Positions 8,174 to 15,926 of a stretch of DNA of 64,000 nt are shown here, piece by piece. Numbering within the stretch: position 1 is the first letter of the stretch; every line of letters starts with the position of its first letter. Position numbers and translations under genes: made by a program. The notes under the pieces were generated by a model that was not told the origin of the DNA, made no database searches, and saw only the letters and a program-made list of their open reading frames with translations. The DNA comes from Saltatorellus ferox (GTDB taxonomy: Bacteria; Planctomycetota; UBA1135; GCA-002686595): NCBI GenBank assembly GCA_007751475.1, contig CP036434.1, positions 7,011,524 to 7,075,523 of the forward strand, given 5' to 3'.

Positions 8174-9622
8174 ATGGCGAGGAGCAGAGAGGAGACCCGG
8201 GCGCTGGAAGCGGCGCTATCGCCCCGGAAGCGAGAGATCCGCGTGCTCACTCGGCTGGCCATGCCGATCCTCGTCACGAACGTCTTCTGGATGCTCGTGA
8301 GCCTCGTGGACATCCTGATGCTCGGCCGCTGGTCGAGCGATGCCGTGGCGGCGGCGCTCTTGGCCGGCGTCTGGGTCCATCTGACGCAGATGCTCGGGAT
8401 GGGGCTCGTGATGGGGATCGACCCGCTCGTGACCCAGGGCTATGGCGCCCGCGACCGCGAAATGCTCGGGCGGGCGCTCCAGCGCGGGATCATCGTCGCG
8501 CTGATCGCGGCCGTGCCGATCGTCGGGCTGCGGTTCCTGACCGCGGAGTTCCTGGAGGCTACCCGGGCCTTCGCGGGCTGGGTGCGGGGGCTCGGGCAGG
8601 AGTTCGCGCCCTCGGTCGCTTCCGGGCTCGACGAGGCGATCGGCTCGTCGAAGCTCGATGCGCCCGCAGAACGGTACGCGCTGGCCCAGACCTTCGCGAC
8701 GCCGTTCTTCATGGTGTACATCGCCTGCCGCCAGCAGCTCCAGGGCCGCGGGATCCTGCGGCCTGCGCTCATCGTGGCCGCGGTCGCGAACCTGGTCAAT
8801 CTGGTGGCGAACTGGGTGCTCATCTACGAGCTGGAGTGGGGCATCACGGGCGCGGGCGTGGCGACCGGCTTCACGCGCATCTTCATGTGCCTGACGCTCA
8901 TCTGGGTGATCCATCAGAAGCGGCTACTGAGGGGCGCCTGGGTGCCCTGGGACCGGGAGTCTTTCCGCCTGAAGGAGATCCTTCACATCCTGCGGATCGG
9001 GATCCCCGTGGGCCTGCACTTCGCGTTCGAGATCGGCGCATTCGGAGCGACGACGCTGCTCGCGGGGCTCCTCGGCGTGACGGCGACGGTGGCCCACGGT
9101 GTCGCCATCAACCTCGCGAGCATGACGTTCATGATCCCGCTGGGCATCGGGCTGGCGGCGACGACGCGGATCGGCAACCTGATCGGCGAGCGGCGGCACG
9201 GGGATGCCCAGACGAGCGCGGGCGTGGCGCTCTGGATGGGCGGTCTCTCGATGGCGGCGATGGGCGTGGTGCTCTACCTCGGACGCGAGTATCTGCCGAG
9301 CAAGTACGTCCCCGATGACCTGGACGCAATTCGCCTCGCGGCGCTCATCCTCCCGATCGCAGCGGCGTTTCAGGTGTTCGATGGCGTCCAGGTCGTGGGC
9401 TCGGGCATCCTCCGCGGCATGGGGAAGACGGTGCCCGCGGCGGTCTTCAACTTCATCGCCTGGTGGATCATCGCGCTGCCCACCGCGTGCTACTTCGTGC
9501 TCCTGCGGGACGGCGGGCTGCGGGAAGTGTGGTGGTCCCTGTGCCTCGGGCTCGGCGTCGTGGCGGTGATGGCGGCGGCCTGGGTGAAGTGGCGCGGCCC
9601 GGCGAGCCTGGCCGACCGTTGA
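8174..9622 (+). CDS. MATE-family multidrug efflux transporter
   Basis: A 482-residue polytopic membrane protein with 12 predicted helices. Typical MATE segments are LAMPILVTNVFWMLVSLVDI, MGIDPLVTQGYGARDREMLGRALQRG, INLASMTFMIPLGIGLAATTRIGNLIGE and FQVFDGVQVVGSGILRGMGKT. The ATG at 8174 is chosen over the open upstream frame because it begins the usual short charged N-terminus. It is divergent from the HtrA-like gene. Cation-coupled drug or metabolite export is the family role. Confidence 0.9.
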   Translation: MARSREETRALEAALSPRKREIRVLTRLAMPILVTNVFWMLVSLVDILMLGRWSSDAVAAALLAGVWVHLTQMLGMGLVMGIDPLVTQGYGARDREMLGRALQRGIIVALIAAVPIVGLRFLTAEFLEATRAFAGWVRGLGQEFAPSVASGLDEAIGSSKLDAPAERYALAQTFATPFFMVYIACRQQLQGRGILRPALIVAAVANLVNLVANWVLIYELEWGITGAGVATGFTRIFMCLTLIWVIHQKRLLRGAWVPWDRESFRLKEILHILRIGIPVGLHFAFEIGAFGATTLLAGLLGVTATVAHGVAINLASMTFMIPLGIGLAATTRIGNLIGERRHGDAQTSAGVALWMGGLSMAAMGVVLYLGREYLPSKYVPDDLDAIRLAALILPIAAAFQVFDGVQVVGSGILRGMGKTVPAAVFNFIAWWIIALPTACYFVLLRDGGLREVWWSLCLGLGVVAVMAAAWVKWRGPASLADR

Positions 9623-9637
9623 GGCTATGCTGGCGGT

Positions 9638-10618
9638 ATGGGACTCCTTCTCGTCCGCCGCCACCGATACGCGATGCTGGCCATGGCCCTCATCGCTTCA
9701 GGATGCGCCTCCGACCCGAACGGGGTCGAGACCGCGGAAGCGCCCGGTCGTCCAACGGCCCGGGCCGTGATACTCTCGGAGAGTTCGGTGCTCTCGGAGC
9801 GTTTGGACGCCTTCGAGGACCTGCGCGCGGAGTTCGCCGCCAGGAACCCCGGCTACGGCCTCGCCTGGAACCCGAAGCTCGAGCTGGATTCAGCGGACGA
9901 AGCGACGCGGGTTCACTTCGTCCAAGGCGGTGCGTGCGCTGCCACCGTCACCTCGACCGAGGAACGTTCCAGCGATCTCCGAGTGGGCGACATCGTCGTT
10001 CTGCGGGCGGGTGAATCGCTTCGCTGCGACGCCCCCATCGCGTCGCTCCGCTTCGAGATCCCGACGCCGCCACCGGACGCCGTGCCCACGTTCGTGCGCC
10101 CGGACTTCGATCCCCTGATCACGGACAAGCCCGGCGGCTGCGCCGAGGAAGAGGACGCGTATCGGCGGATCCTGCTCACGTGGCAGGGGAAGGTCGGGCC
10201 GTACCTCTACCACGCGATCAACGCCCATCGCGTCCGGATCCTCGACTCGTTCACGCACTACCATCCGGCGGAGGGCGGCTTCGACGAGTTCTATCTCGTG
10301 CAGGAAGCGCCGGAGGGCGCGGAGCTGATCGTGTCCGAGCACCTGGACGCGATCCAGGGCATCGCGGCCGTGACGCGAGACGACATCCCGGAGCTCTTGC
10401 GTCGTATTCCGCTCTCTGCCGGCGACCTCGTCTACCTCCCGCGCACGGTCGTTCACAGGGGGCTCGGGGGCGCGGTGGTCCAGGTGATCACGGTCCCTGG
10501 TTTCATCCCCGGCGCGGAGATCGGCGTCGACGCGGAGCTCGCGCGACTGAATCAGAGACTCGGCCTCGTGGCGCCCGAGGCCCTGCCGGTCCATGGGACG
10601 CCGGCGGCTCCGCGCTGA
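9638..10618 (+). CDS. Cupin-like lipoprotein, unknown function
   Basis: A 326-residue exported protein starting 15 bases after the MATE gene. The signal ends in LIASGC, a lipobox. The C-terminal half contains a cupin-like histidine block, SFTHYHPAEGGFDEFYLVQE, followed by GDLVYLPRTVVHRGLGGAVVQV. This resembles the two cupin motifs, with HxH-(x)n-E and a later His. A metal-binding cupin fold is therefore likely. The N-terminal half (including SERLDAFEDLRAEFAARNP) is not recognised. The substrate is unknown. Confidence 0.6.
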   Translation: MGLLLVRRHRYAMLAMALIASGCASDPNGVETAEAPGRPTARAVILSESSVLSERLDAFEDLRAEFAARNPGYGLAWNPKLELDSADEATRVHFVQGGACAATVTSTEERSSDLRVGDIVVLRAGESLRCDAPIASLRFEIPTPPPDAVPTFVRPDFDPLITDKPGGCAEEEDAYRRILLTWQGKVGPYLYHAINAHRVRILDSFTHYHPAEGGFDEFYLVQEAPEGAELIVSEHLDAIQGIAAVTRDDIPELLRRIPLSAGDLVYLPRTVVHRGLGGAVVQVITVPGFIPGAEIGVDAELARLNQRLGLVAPEALPVHGTPAAPR

Positions 10619-10675
10619 TCGCGGCGCCCCAGGGGCGCTCTTCGGCCTCCGGAACGCGCTTGAACTGTCTGGAGA

Positions 10676-10689
10676 TGCACGATCGTGCA
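10676..10689. promoter_or_regulatory. hipBA operator-like palindrome, site 1
   Basis: Perfect 14-bp palindrome TGCACGATCGTGCA, the most upstream of three related sites 61 bp apart in front of hipB. Confidence 0.65.
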
Positions 10690-10736
10690 CTTCCTGGCAA
10701 TGGGCGACGTCCCAGGCCGCCACCGATGGCCAAACA

Positions 10737-10750
10737 TGCATGATCGTGCA
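10737..10750. promoter_or_regulatory. hipBA operator-like palindrome, site 2
   Basis: TGCATGATCGTGCA, a one-base variant of site 1, exactly 61 bp downstream of it. It is followed by a T-run. Confidence 0.65.
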
Positions 10751-10796
10751 TTTTTGCAGCATCCATCCACCCGGCCGCGCCGATACTCCTCGTGAT

Positions 10797-11081
10797 ATGC
10801 ACGATCATGCGTTCTACAGATCCCTCAGCACCGCACTCCGCGAGCGTCGTGCCGCACTCGACCTGAATCAGGTCGACGTGGCTGAACTCGCGGGCTGCTC
10901 CACCCGCTTCGTCCATGCGGCGGAAGCCGGGAAGACCACCTTGCGCCTCGACAAGCTGATATCGATCCTCGATGTCCTGGGCCTCGATCTGGCGGTTCGC
11001 GTGTCCAGTGGTGGTACCGGGGGCTCGACGGGTCGCCACGACGGTCCCTCCCAGGGACCTGCGGAGGAACCGCGATCGTGA
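10797..11081 (+). CDS. hipB: HipB-like XRE-family antitoxin/repressor
   Basis: 94 residues with an XRE helix-turn-helix: LRERRAALDLNQVDVAELAG followed by CSTRFVHAAEAGKTTLRLDK, then LISILDVLGLDLAVRV as in HipB proteins, and a Gly/Ser-rich tail. The start at 10797 is inside the third operator-like palindrome. The stop overlaps the GTG start of hipA (GTGA), so the antitoxin and toxin are translationally coupled. It is expected to bind HipA and autorepress through the three palindromes upstream. Confidence 0.85.
   Translation: MHDHAFYRSLSTALRERRAALDLNQVDVAELAGCSTRFVHAAEAGKTTLRLDKLISILDVLGLDLAVRVSSGGTGGSTGRHDGPSQGPAEEPRS
10798..10811. promoter_or_regulatory. hipBA operator-like palindrome, site 3, overlapping the hipB start codon
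   Basis: TGCACGATCATGCG, exactly 61 bp beyond site 2. It covers the second base of the hipB ATG and the first codons, so binding here could block initiation as well as transcription. Confidence 0.6.
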
Positions 11082-12289
11082 CGCTCCCCGACTACCTGGC
11101 TGTCCGAAAGGCGTCCGTCTGGAAAGCAGGCCAGCTTGCGGGGTCCTTGGACCGGCAGGGTGACGGCACGATTTCGTTCTCGTACTTGCCCGACTATGCA
11201 GGTGACCCGGTCGCCACGTCCCTGCCACTCGGAGCAGAACCGGTGCGAACGGCAGGTGGAGCGCTGCCTCCGTTCTTCGCCGGTCTCTTGCCCGAGGGCC
11301 GCAGGCTTTCTGCGCTGCGCGCCGCCGTCAAGACCTCGCTCGATGACGAGCTCTCCCTGCTGCTCGCCGTGGGAGAGGACGCGATCGGCGACGTTCAGGT
11401 GCTCCCCTCAGCCGATGCGGCCGGCCCTGGCACGGCATCGGCGGGTCCCACGCTGGAGCTCGCTCCGCACGAAGTCTCGTTCGCCGAGCTGTTCGAGCGC
11501 GCGGTGGGTTCAGGACTGGAAGATCGAGCCGCTCTACCTGGCGTGCAGGACAAGATCTCGGGTCGGATGATCACGCTTCCGGTGGCCGATCGCGATGCGG
11601 CCTGGATCCTGAAGCTGAACCCTCCGGAGTTCCCATCTCTCGTGCAGAACGAGGCGTTCTTCCTGAAGGCGGCGCGAGATTCAGGACTCGATGTAGCCGA
11701 GGCCAGGTTGATCCACGACCGTGACGAGCAGCCGGGTTTGCTGGTCCGCCGCTTCGACCGCGTGGCTCTACCCGATGGGAGCTTCCAAAGAGTCGCGCAA
11801 GAAGATGCGTGCCAGGTTCTGGGCCGCTACCCGGCCGACAAGTACCGGATGAGCAGCGAAGACGTGATGCGAGCGTTGGCTCGTCCGACGTCCGCCCCCG
11901 TCGTCGCCGCGCGAGCCTTGCTCCAGCAGCTCGCGTTCGCTTACCTGAGCTGCAATGGCGATGCTCACGGCAAGAACTTCTCGATCCTGAAGGTGCGAGG
12001 CGAGTGGCGCGTCTCTCCGGCCTACGACCTGCCGAGTTCCTATCCCTACGGCGATCTGACGATGGCTCTCCCCATCGGCAGAAAGCGCCGTGAGGACATC
12101 GGCCGCGCGGACTTCCTCGAGCTGGGAGCCGCCTGCGGCGTGCCAGGAAAGGCGTGCGAGCGCGTCCTCGATCGGCTGCTCAAGGCGGCGCCGAACTGGA
12201 TCGATCGCCTGGAAGAGCTGCCGTTCTCGCTACAGATCCAGCGAAAGCTCGCGAGGGCGTGCCGGTATCGAGCGGATCGCCTCGCTTGA
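11078..12289 (+). CDS. hipA: HipA-like serine/threonine kinase toxin
   Basis: 403 residues. N-terminal couple_hipA region (VWKAGQLAGSLDRQGDGTIS...LPPFFAGLLPEGRRL), then the kinase domain. Visible motifs are the phosphate-loop-like ALPGVQDKISG, the ATP-contact WILKLNP, the catalytic loop CNGDAHGKNFS with Asp and Asn, and the metal-binding AYDLPSS. E. coli HipA phosphorylates glutamyl-tRNA synthetase. Length and motifs here are intact, so it is probably active. GTG start, overlapping hipB by 4 bases. Confidence 0.9.
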   Translation: MTLPDYLAVRKASVWKAGQLAGSLDRQGDGTISFSYLPDYAGDPVATSLPLGAEPVRTAGGALPPFFAGLLPEGRRLSALRAAVKTSLDDELSLLLAVGEDAIGDVQVLPSADAAGPGTASAGPTLELAPHEVSFAELFERAVGSGLEDRAALPGVQDKISGRMITLPVADRDAAWILKLNPPEFPSLVQNEAFFLKAARDSGLDVAEARLIHDRDEQPGLLVRRFDRVALPDGSFQRVAQEDACQVLGRYPADKYRMSSEDVMRALARPTSAPVVAARALLQQLAFAYLSCNGDAHGKNFSILKVRGEWRVSPAYDLPSSYPYGDLTMALPIGRKRREDIGRADFLELGAACGVPGKACERVLDRLLKAAPNWIDRLEELPFSLQIQRKLARACRYRADRLA

Positions 12290-12399
12290 ACGATGCACAT
12301 CACCCCGGAGGTGACCGCAGGCGAGAGGACACCTCGGAGGTCTGCGGGGCCTCCTGGCGGCGGACGGCTCCGCTCTGATCGCGTATCCTGGCGAGCACG

Positions 12400-13704
12400 A
12401 TGAATCAGCTCTTCGCCAGCACCTCCCTCCTCGTCCTCGCCGCCTCCGCGCCGCTTTTCTGGTGGAACCAGGACGATCCCGCCACCAGGGCTCCTTCCGG
12501 AAAGGAACTCACGCAGCTGATCGATGCCCTGTACGCGGTCGAGCCGTACAAGCCGGCGTCGCGGGCCGAGATCGACGCGCTGCTGGAACCCTACGCCGCG
12601 CTGCCTGCGCCCTCGAAGTCCGACCGGAAGCCGCTCTCGAAGAAGATCGAGAAGGCGTGGGGCAAGCTCAGGGAGCTACCCAAGAAGGGTGAGCACTGGT
12701 ACTGGGACGAGAAGGGTGAGCCGCGCCGCGGGCGGTTCTTCGTTTCGGGCAAGACCTCGAAGCCCAAGGGGCTCTTCATTGGACTGCACGGCGGAGGCGT
12801 CGGATCGGCGGATGCGTCGGGCGCGCTCGCTTCCTACCAGGGACCCGCGGGCGCGCGCGGCTGGCTGTCGATCTACCCCCAGGCCATCGAGGCGACCGAG
12901 TGCGGGTGGACCGATACGGGGACCGAGGAGTGGATCATGACGCTCATCGACGAGGCGCGCCGTACCTACGGCGTCTCGCCCGACCACATCTACATCGGCG
13001 GCCACTCGATGGGCGGCTACGGGTCCTGGGTACTCGGCGCCCACCACGCCGATCTCTTCGCCGCCTCGGTGCCTTCGGCCGGAGCGCCAACGCCGATCCG
13101 CGACCGCGCGACGGAGAACATCGTGGCGATCCAGGAAGGCGTCGTGCCGAACCTGATGAACCTTCCGATCTGCGTGTTCCAGAGCACGGATGATCCCAAG
13201 GTCCCGCCGGACGCGAACCAGTTCGCCGTGGAAGAGGTCAAGCGCTTCAAGGAGACCTACGGCGGCTACGAGAACTTCACGTACTGGGAGGTCGACGATC
13301 GCCAGCACAGCTACCCGACGGGCGGTCCGGACAAGCTCCTGGAACGCATCGATTCCTTCGAGCGCAACCCTCACCCCGATCACGTGCTCTGGCAGCCCGC
13401 GCTCGACTGGAAAACGTCGTTCTACTGGCTGGACTGGCCCGAGCCGCGACTCAACGCGCTGATCGAGGCCACGCTCGATGGAGAGAAGAACCACATCGCC
13501 GTGAAGAGCGATGGGAAGAACGTGAAGGGCCTCGGCGTGCTGCTCTCTTCGGCCATCGTCAACATGGACGAAGAGGTGACGGTGACGCTGGACGGCACGG
13601 AGGTCTTCCGGGGTATACCGCAGACGTCCTGGGCGACGTACGTGCGAACGGCGCTGGTCCAGGACGAAGGCCGGCTGTACGAGTGCCGGATCCCGCTGAA
13701 GTAA
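12400..13704 (+). CDS. Secreted alpha/beta-hydrolase, esterase/PHB-depolymerase-like
   Basis: 434 residues with an N-terminal signal segment (LFASTSLLVLAASAP). The catalytic domain shows the oxyanion stretch LFIGLHGGGVG, the nucleophile elbow IYIGGHSMGGYGSW, an acid STDDPKVPPD and the histidine VDDRQHSYPTGG. A C-terminal domain from about residue 330 (KNHIAVKSDGKNVKGLGVLL) is beta-rich and resembles the extra domain seen after some planctomycete esterases. It is probably periplasmic. The substrate is not predictable. Confidence 0.82.
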   Translation: MNQLFASTSLLVLAASAPLFWWNQDDPATRAPSGKELTQLIDALYAVEPYKPASRAEIDALLEPYAALPAPSKSDRKPLSKKIEKAWGKLRELPKKGEHWYWDEKGEPRRGRFFVSGKTSKPKGLFIGLHGGGVGSADASGALASYQGPAGARGWLSIYPQAIEATECGWTDTGTEEWIMTLIDEARRTYGVSPDHIYIGGHSMGGYGSWVLGAHHADLFAASVPSAGAPTPIRDRATENIVAIQEGVVPNLMNLPICVFQSTDDPKVPPDANQFAVEEVKRFKETYGGYENFTYWEVDDRQHSYPTGGPDKLLERIDSFERNPHPDHVLWQPALDWKTSFYWLDWPEPRLNALIEATLDGEKNHIAVKSDGKNVKGLGVLLSSAIVNMDEEVTVTLDGTEVFRGIPQTSWATYVRTALVQDEGRLYECRIPLK

Positions 13705-13738
13705 GCTGCCGCGGGGACGCACGCGCGACACCAGGCCT

Positions 13739-14008
13739 CTACGGCACCCGGATGACCAGCGGCGTTTCCTCGCCTGCCGTCACCTGGACCTCGGTGAGAA
13801 CGCGCTCCCCGTCGAGCATCTCCAGGGCCACGTCGTAAAGACCGGGAACCATCGGGGCCGTCAGGGCGAGAGGACAGCCGACCATCTGCTGCCCCACCGG
13901 CCGCGGAACGGCCGATGCAAAAGGCTCCGTTCCGAGGGACCGGAAGGCCGCGAAGCAGTGTCCAGCACCGGTCCCTTTCGAACCCGGTCGTGTTCTTGAG
14001 ATGGACAA
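13739..14008 (-). CDS. Short orphan frame, possible beta-sandwich domain remnant
   Basis: An 89-residue frame whose last ~40 residues (PMVPGLYDVALEMLDGERVL then TEVQVTAGEETPLVIRV) resemble the end of a carboxypeptidase-regulatory-like beta-sandwich. The N-terminal half has no recognisable pattern. It sits alone in a 478-base interval between the esterase and the sigma-factor fusion. I regard it as either a small hypothetical protein or the surviving 3' end of a larger gene. The rest of the interval (14009-14182) shows nothing recognisable. Confidence 0.3.
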   Translation of the reverse strand: MSISRTRPGSKGTGAGHCFAAFRSLGTEPFASAVPRPVGQQMVGCPLALTAPMVPGLYDVALEMLDGERVLTEVQVTAGEETPLVIRVP

Positions 14009-14182
14009 ATTCGGATCCGCCTCGCAAGCAGTCCGTGGCTAATAGCCGCGCTTTCCACGGCATTCCTTCGGCACTGGCCGTCACTCGAAAGTCGCCGAAG
14101 AGGAGCCCGGGCTACGCGGTCTTCACCATCATGTTTTCGAGGTTCCAGACAACGCTCTCCGTCGGTCGGGCACCCTCTCCAC

Positions 14183-15925
14183 GTGACCACCTCCGATCCC
14201 CATCCTCGGCTCGAGCCGCTCCTTCAGGAAAGCGCCTGGCTGCAGAGTCTGGCGCGCGGCCTCACGCACCAAGAGGCTGACCGCGACGACCTCGTGCAGG
14301 ACACGTGGCTCTCGATGCTGCGGGGTCGCGCCCGTGCCGCCGAGCAGCCCAAGAGCTGGCTCGGAACGGTCGCTCGCCGCACGGCGCAGCGCAGGCAGAG
14401 AAGTCAGCGTCGCAGGGAGGACCACGAGACTCTTTCGTTCGGCGGGAACAGGCGCGCGCCAGGCCCGGAAGCGGCCGCCGAGCGGCTCGACCTCGCGGGC
14501 GTGCTCGTTTCGGAGCTCTCGAAGCTCGACGAGCCCTACCGCATGGACCTCTACCTTCGCTACTACGAGGGGCTCACCCCCACCGTGATCGCGGAGCGCC
14601 AGGGGATCTCGGCGTCCACGCTGCGCGGCCGACTGCACCGCGGACGCGAGCTTCTGCGCCAGGCTCTCGTCGCCCGCGATGGACGATCGTGGGAGACCTG
14701 GGCCGCCCTTCTCCTCCCGCTCGCGGGCGTCCCCGAAGTGGGCGGCGCCGCTGCCGGTGGTTTATCCCTGGGAACGATCATGACGATGAAACTCACGGCC
14801 CTCGGCGCACTCGTCGGAGCCCTGTCGGCAGGCGGCGCCTGGATGGCGCAAACCGGCGCGAGATCGCCCCGAGTCGCAGACGCCCCCGCGGTCACGGCAC
14901 ATGACCCAGCGGATGAACGGGCCCTGCCGAAGGGACTGGACCCGCCACTCCTGTCCGTCACGGACAAGGCGCAGAACCGTCGGGCAAGCGCTCCTGCGCC
15001 CGACTCCACGGAGCCGGTAGATCCGGTGTTCGGCATCATCGGCAGCGGAGTGATCGTCGACGAGCAGGGTGCCGCGGTCGCGGGGGCGACGGTGCGTCTT
15101 CAGCCCGCGGACGGCGCAGCCCGTCGGACAGTGACCGGCGCCGGCGGAGGCTGGACGCTCTTCGAACTCGAGCCGGGGGCGTGCCGCTTCGAGGTTTCCG
15201 CTCCGGGATTTCTGAAGGTCTCCCGGGACGTGGAGATCGAGCGCGCGCCCACTTGGGCCCGGTCCGTGGCGCTGCGGACAGCTCTCACCCTGCCGGTGCG
15301 CTTCGTGTCAGCGGATGGAACTGCGATCCCTGTGCGATGGCTCGGCGGAGGGTCCGGCGCGGAGCTGGGTGCCTCGTTGGGCGTCGCGGCCACGTGGGAA
15401 CATCCGGGAACGAGGCTCGATGCAGCAGGACGCTTCCTCCAGCGTAGCGAGGCCGCTCTCTTCCACAGCCGCGCCGAGAGCGACGGAGTCCCTGCCGAAC
15501 TGGGCGCACGCTACCAGGGCCAGCTCCTGCTGACCGCCGAGCCACCGCTCTGGGTCAGCCTGATGTTCCGAGACGCCGTCGTCGAGGCGCGACGACTCGA
15601 CGGCAGCGAGACCGAGCTGGTCTTCACCGTGGGCGATCTCGGGCCCTTCTCCGGCACGGTTCGGCTGAGGATGATCGACCCGGCGACGGGCGTCGCGATC
15701 ACGGGTGGAGTCACCCTCGACCACCCAGCAGGAAGCCTCTCGATCCAGCCTCGGCTCGAAGGCGAGATCCTTGTCTTCGAGAGTGTGCCGCCGGGTCGGC
15801 TCCGTCTCGGCTACCGCGCATCGAACGGAGCCACGCAGTACCTTCTCCCAGAGCAGCGACTCCGCGTGGGTCCCGGCGAGGTGCTCGACCTCGGTGACGT
15901 CCCCGTGATCGGTGAGGTGCGCTGA
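14183..15925 (+). CDS. ECF sigma factor fused to a membrane helix and carboxypeptidase-regulatory-like domain
   Basis: 580 residues. Residues ~1-165 are a sigma-70 ECF module: region 2 (EADRDDLVQDTWLSMLRG and PKSWLGTVARRTAQRR) and region 4 (LDEPYRMDLYLRYYEGLTP, AERQGISASTLRGRLHRGRE). A hydrophobic helix follows at ~197-222, then a Pro/Ala linker. From ~280 there is a beta-sandwich domain (GVIVDEQGAAVAGATVRLQP), as in carboxypeptidase regulatory domains. The sigma part would be cytoplasmic and tethered, with the rest outside. GTG start. It ends just before the next membrane protein. Confidence 0.8.
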   Translation: MTTSDPHPRLEPLLQESAWLQSLARGLTHQEADRDDLVQDTWLSMLRGRARAAEQPKSWLGTVARRTAQRRQRSQRRREDHETLSFGGNRRAPGPEAAAERLDLAGVLVSELSKLDEPYRMDLYLRYYEGLTPTVIAERQGISASTLRGRLHRGRELLRQALVARDGRSWETWAALLLPLAGVPEVGGAAAGGLSLGTIMTMKLTALGALVGALSAGGAWMAQTGARSPRVADAPAVTAHDPADERALPKGLDPPLLSVTDKAQNRRASAPAPDSTEPVDPVFGIIGSGVIVDEQGAAVAGATVRLQPADGAARRTVTGAGGGWTLFELEPGACRFEVSAPGFLKVSRDVEIERAPTWARSVALRTALTLPVRFVSADGTAIPVRWLGGGSGAELGASLGVAATWEHPGTRLDAAGRFLQRSEAALFHSRAESDGVPAELGARYQGQLLLTAEPPLWVSLMFRDAVVEARRLDGSETELVFTVGDLGPFSGTVRLRMIDPATGVAITGGVTLDHPAGSLSIQPRLEGEILVFESVPPGRLRLGYRASNGATQYLLPEQRLRVGPGEVLDLGDVPVIGEVR

Positions 15926-15926
15926 C

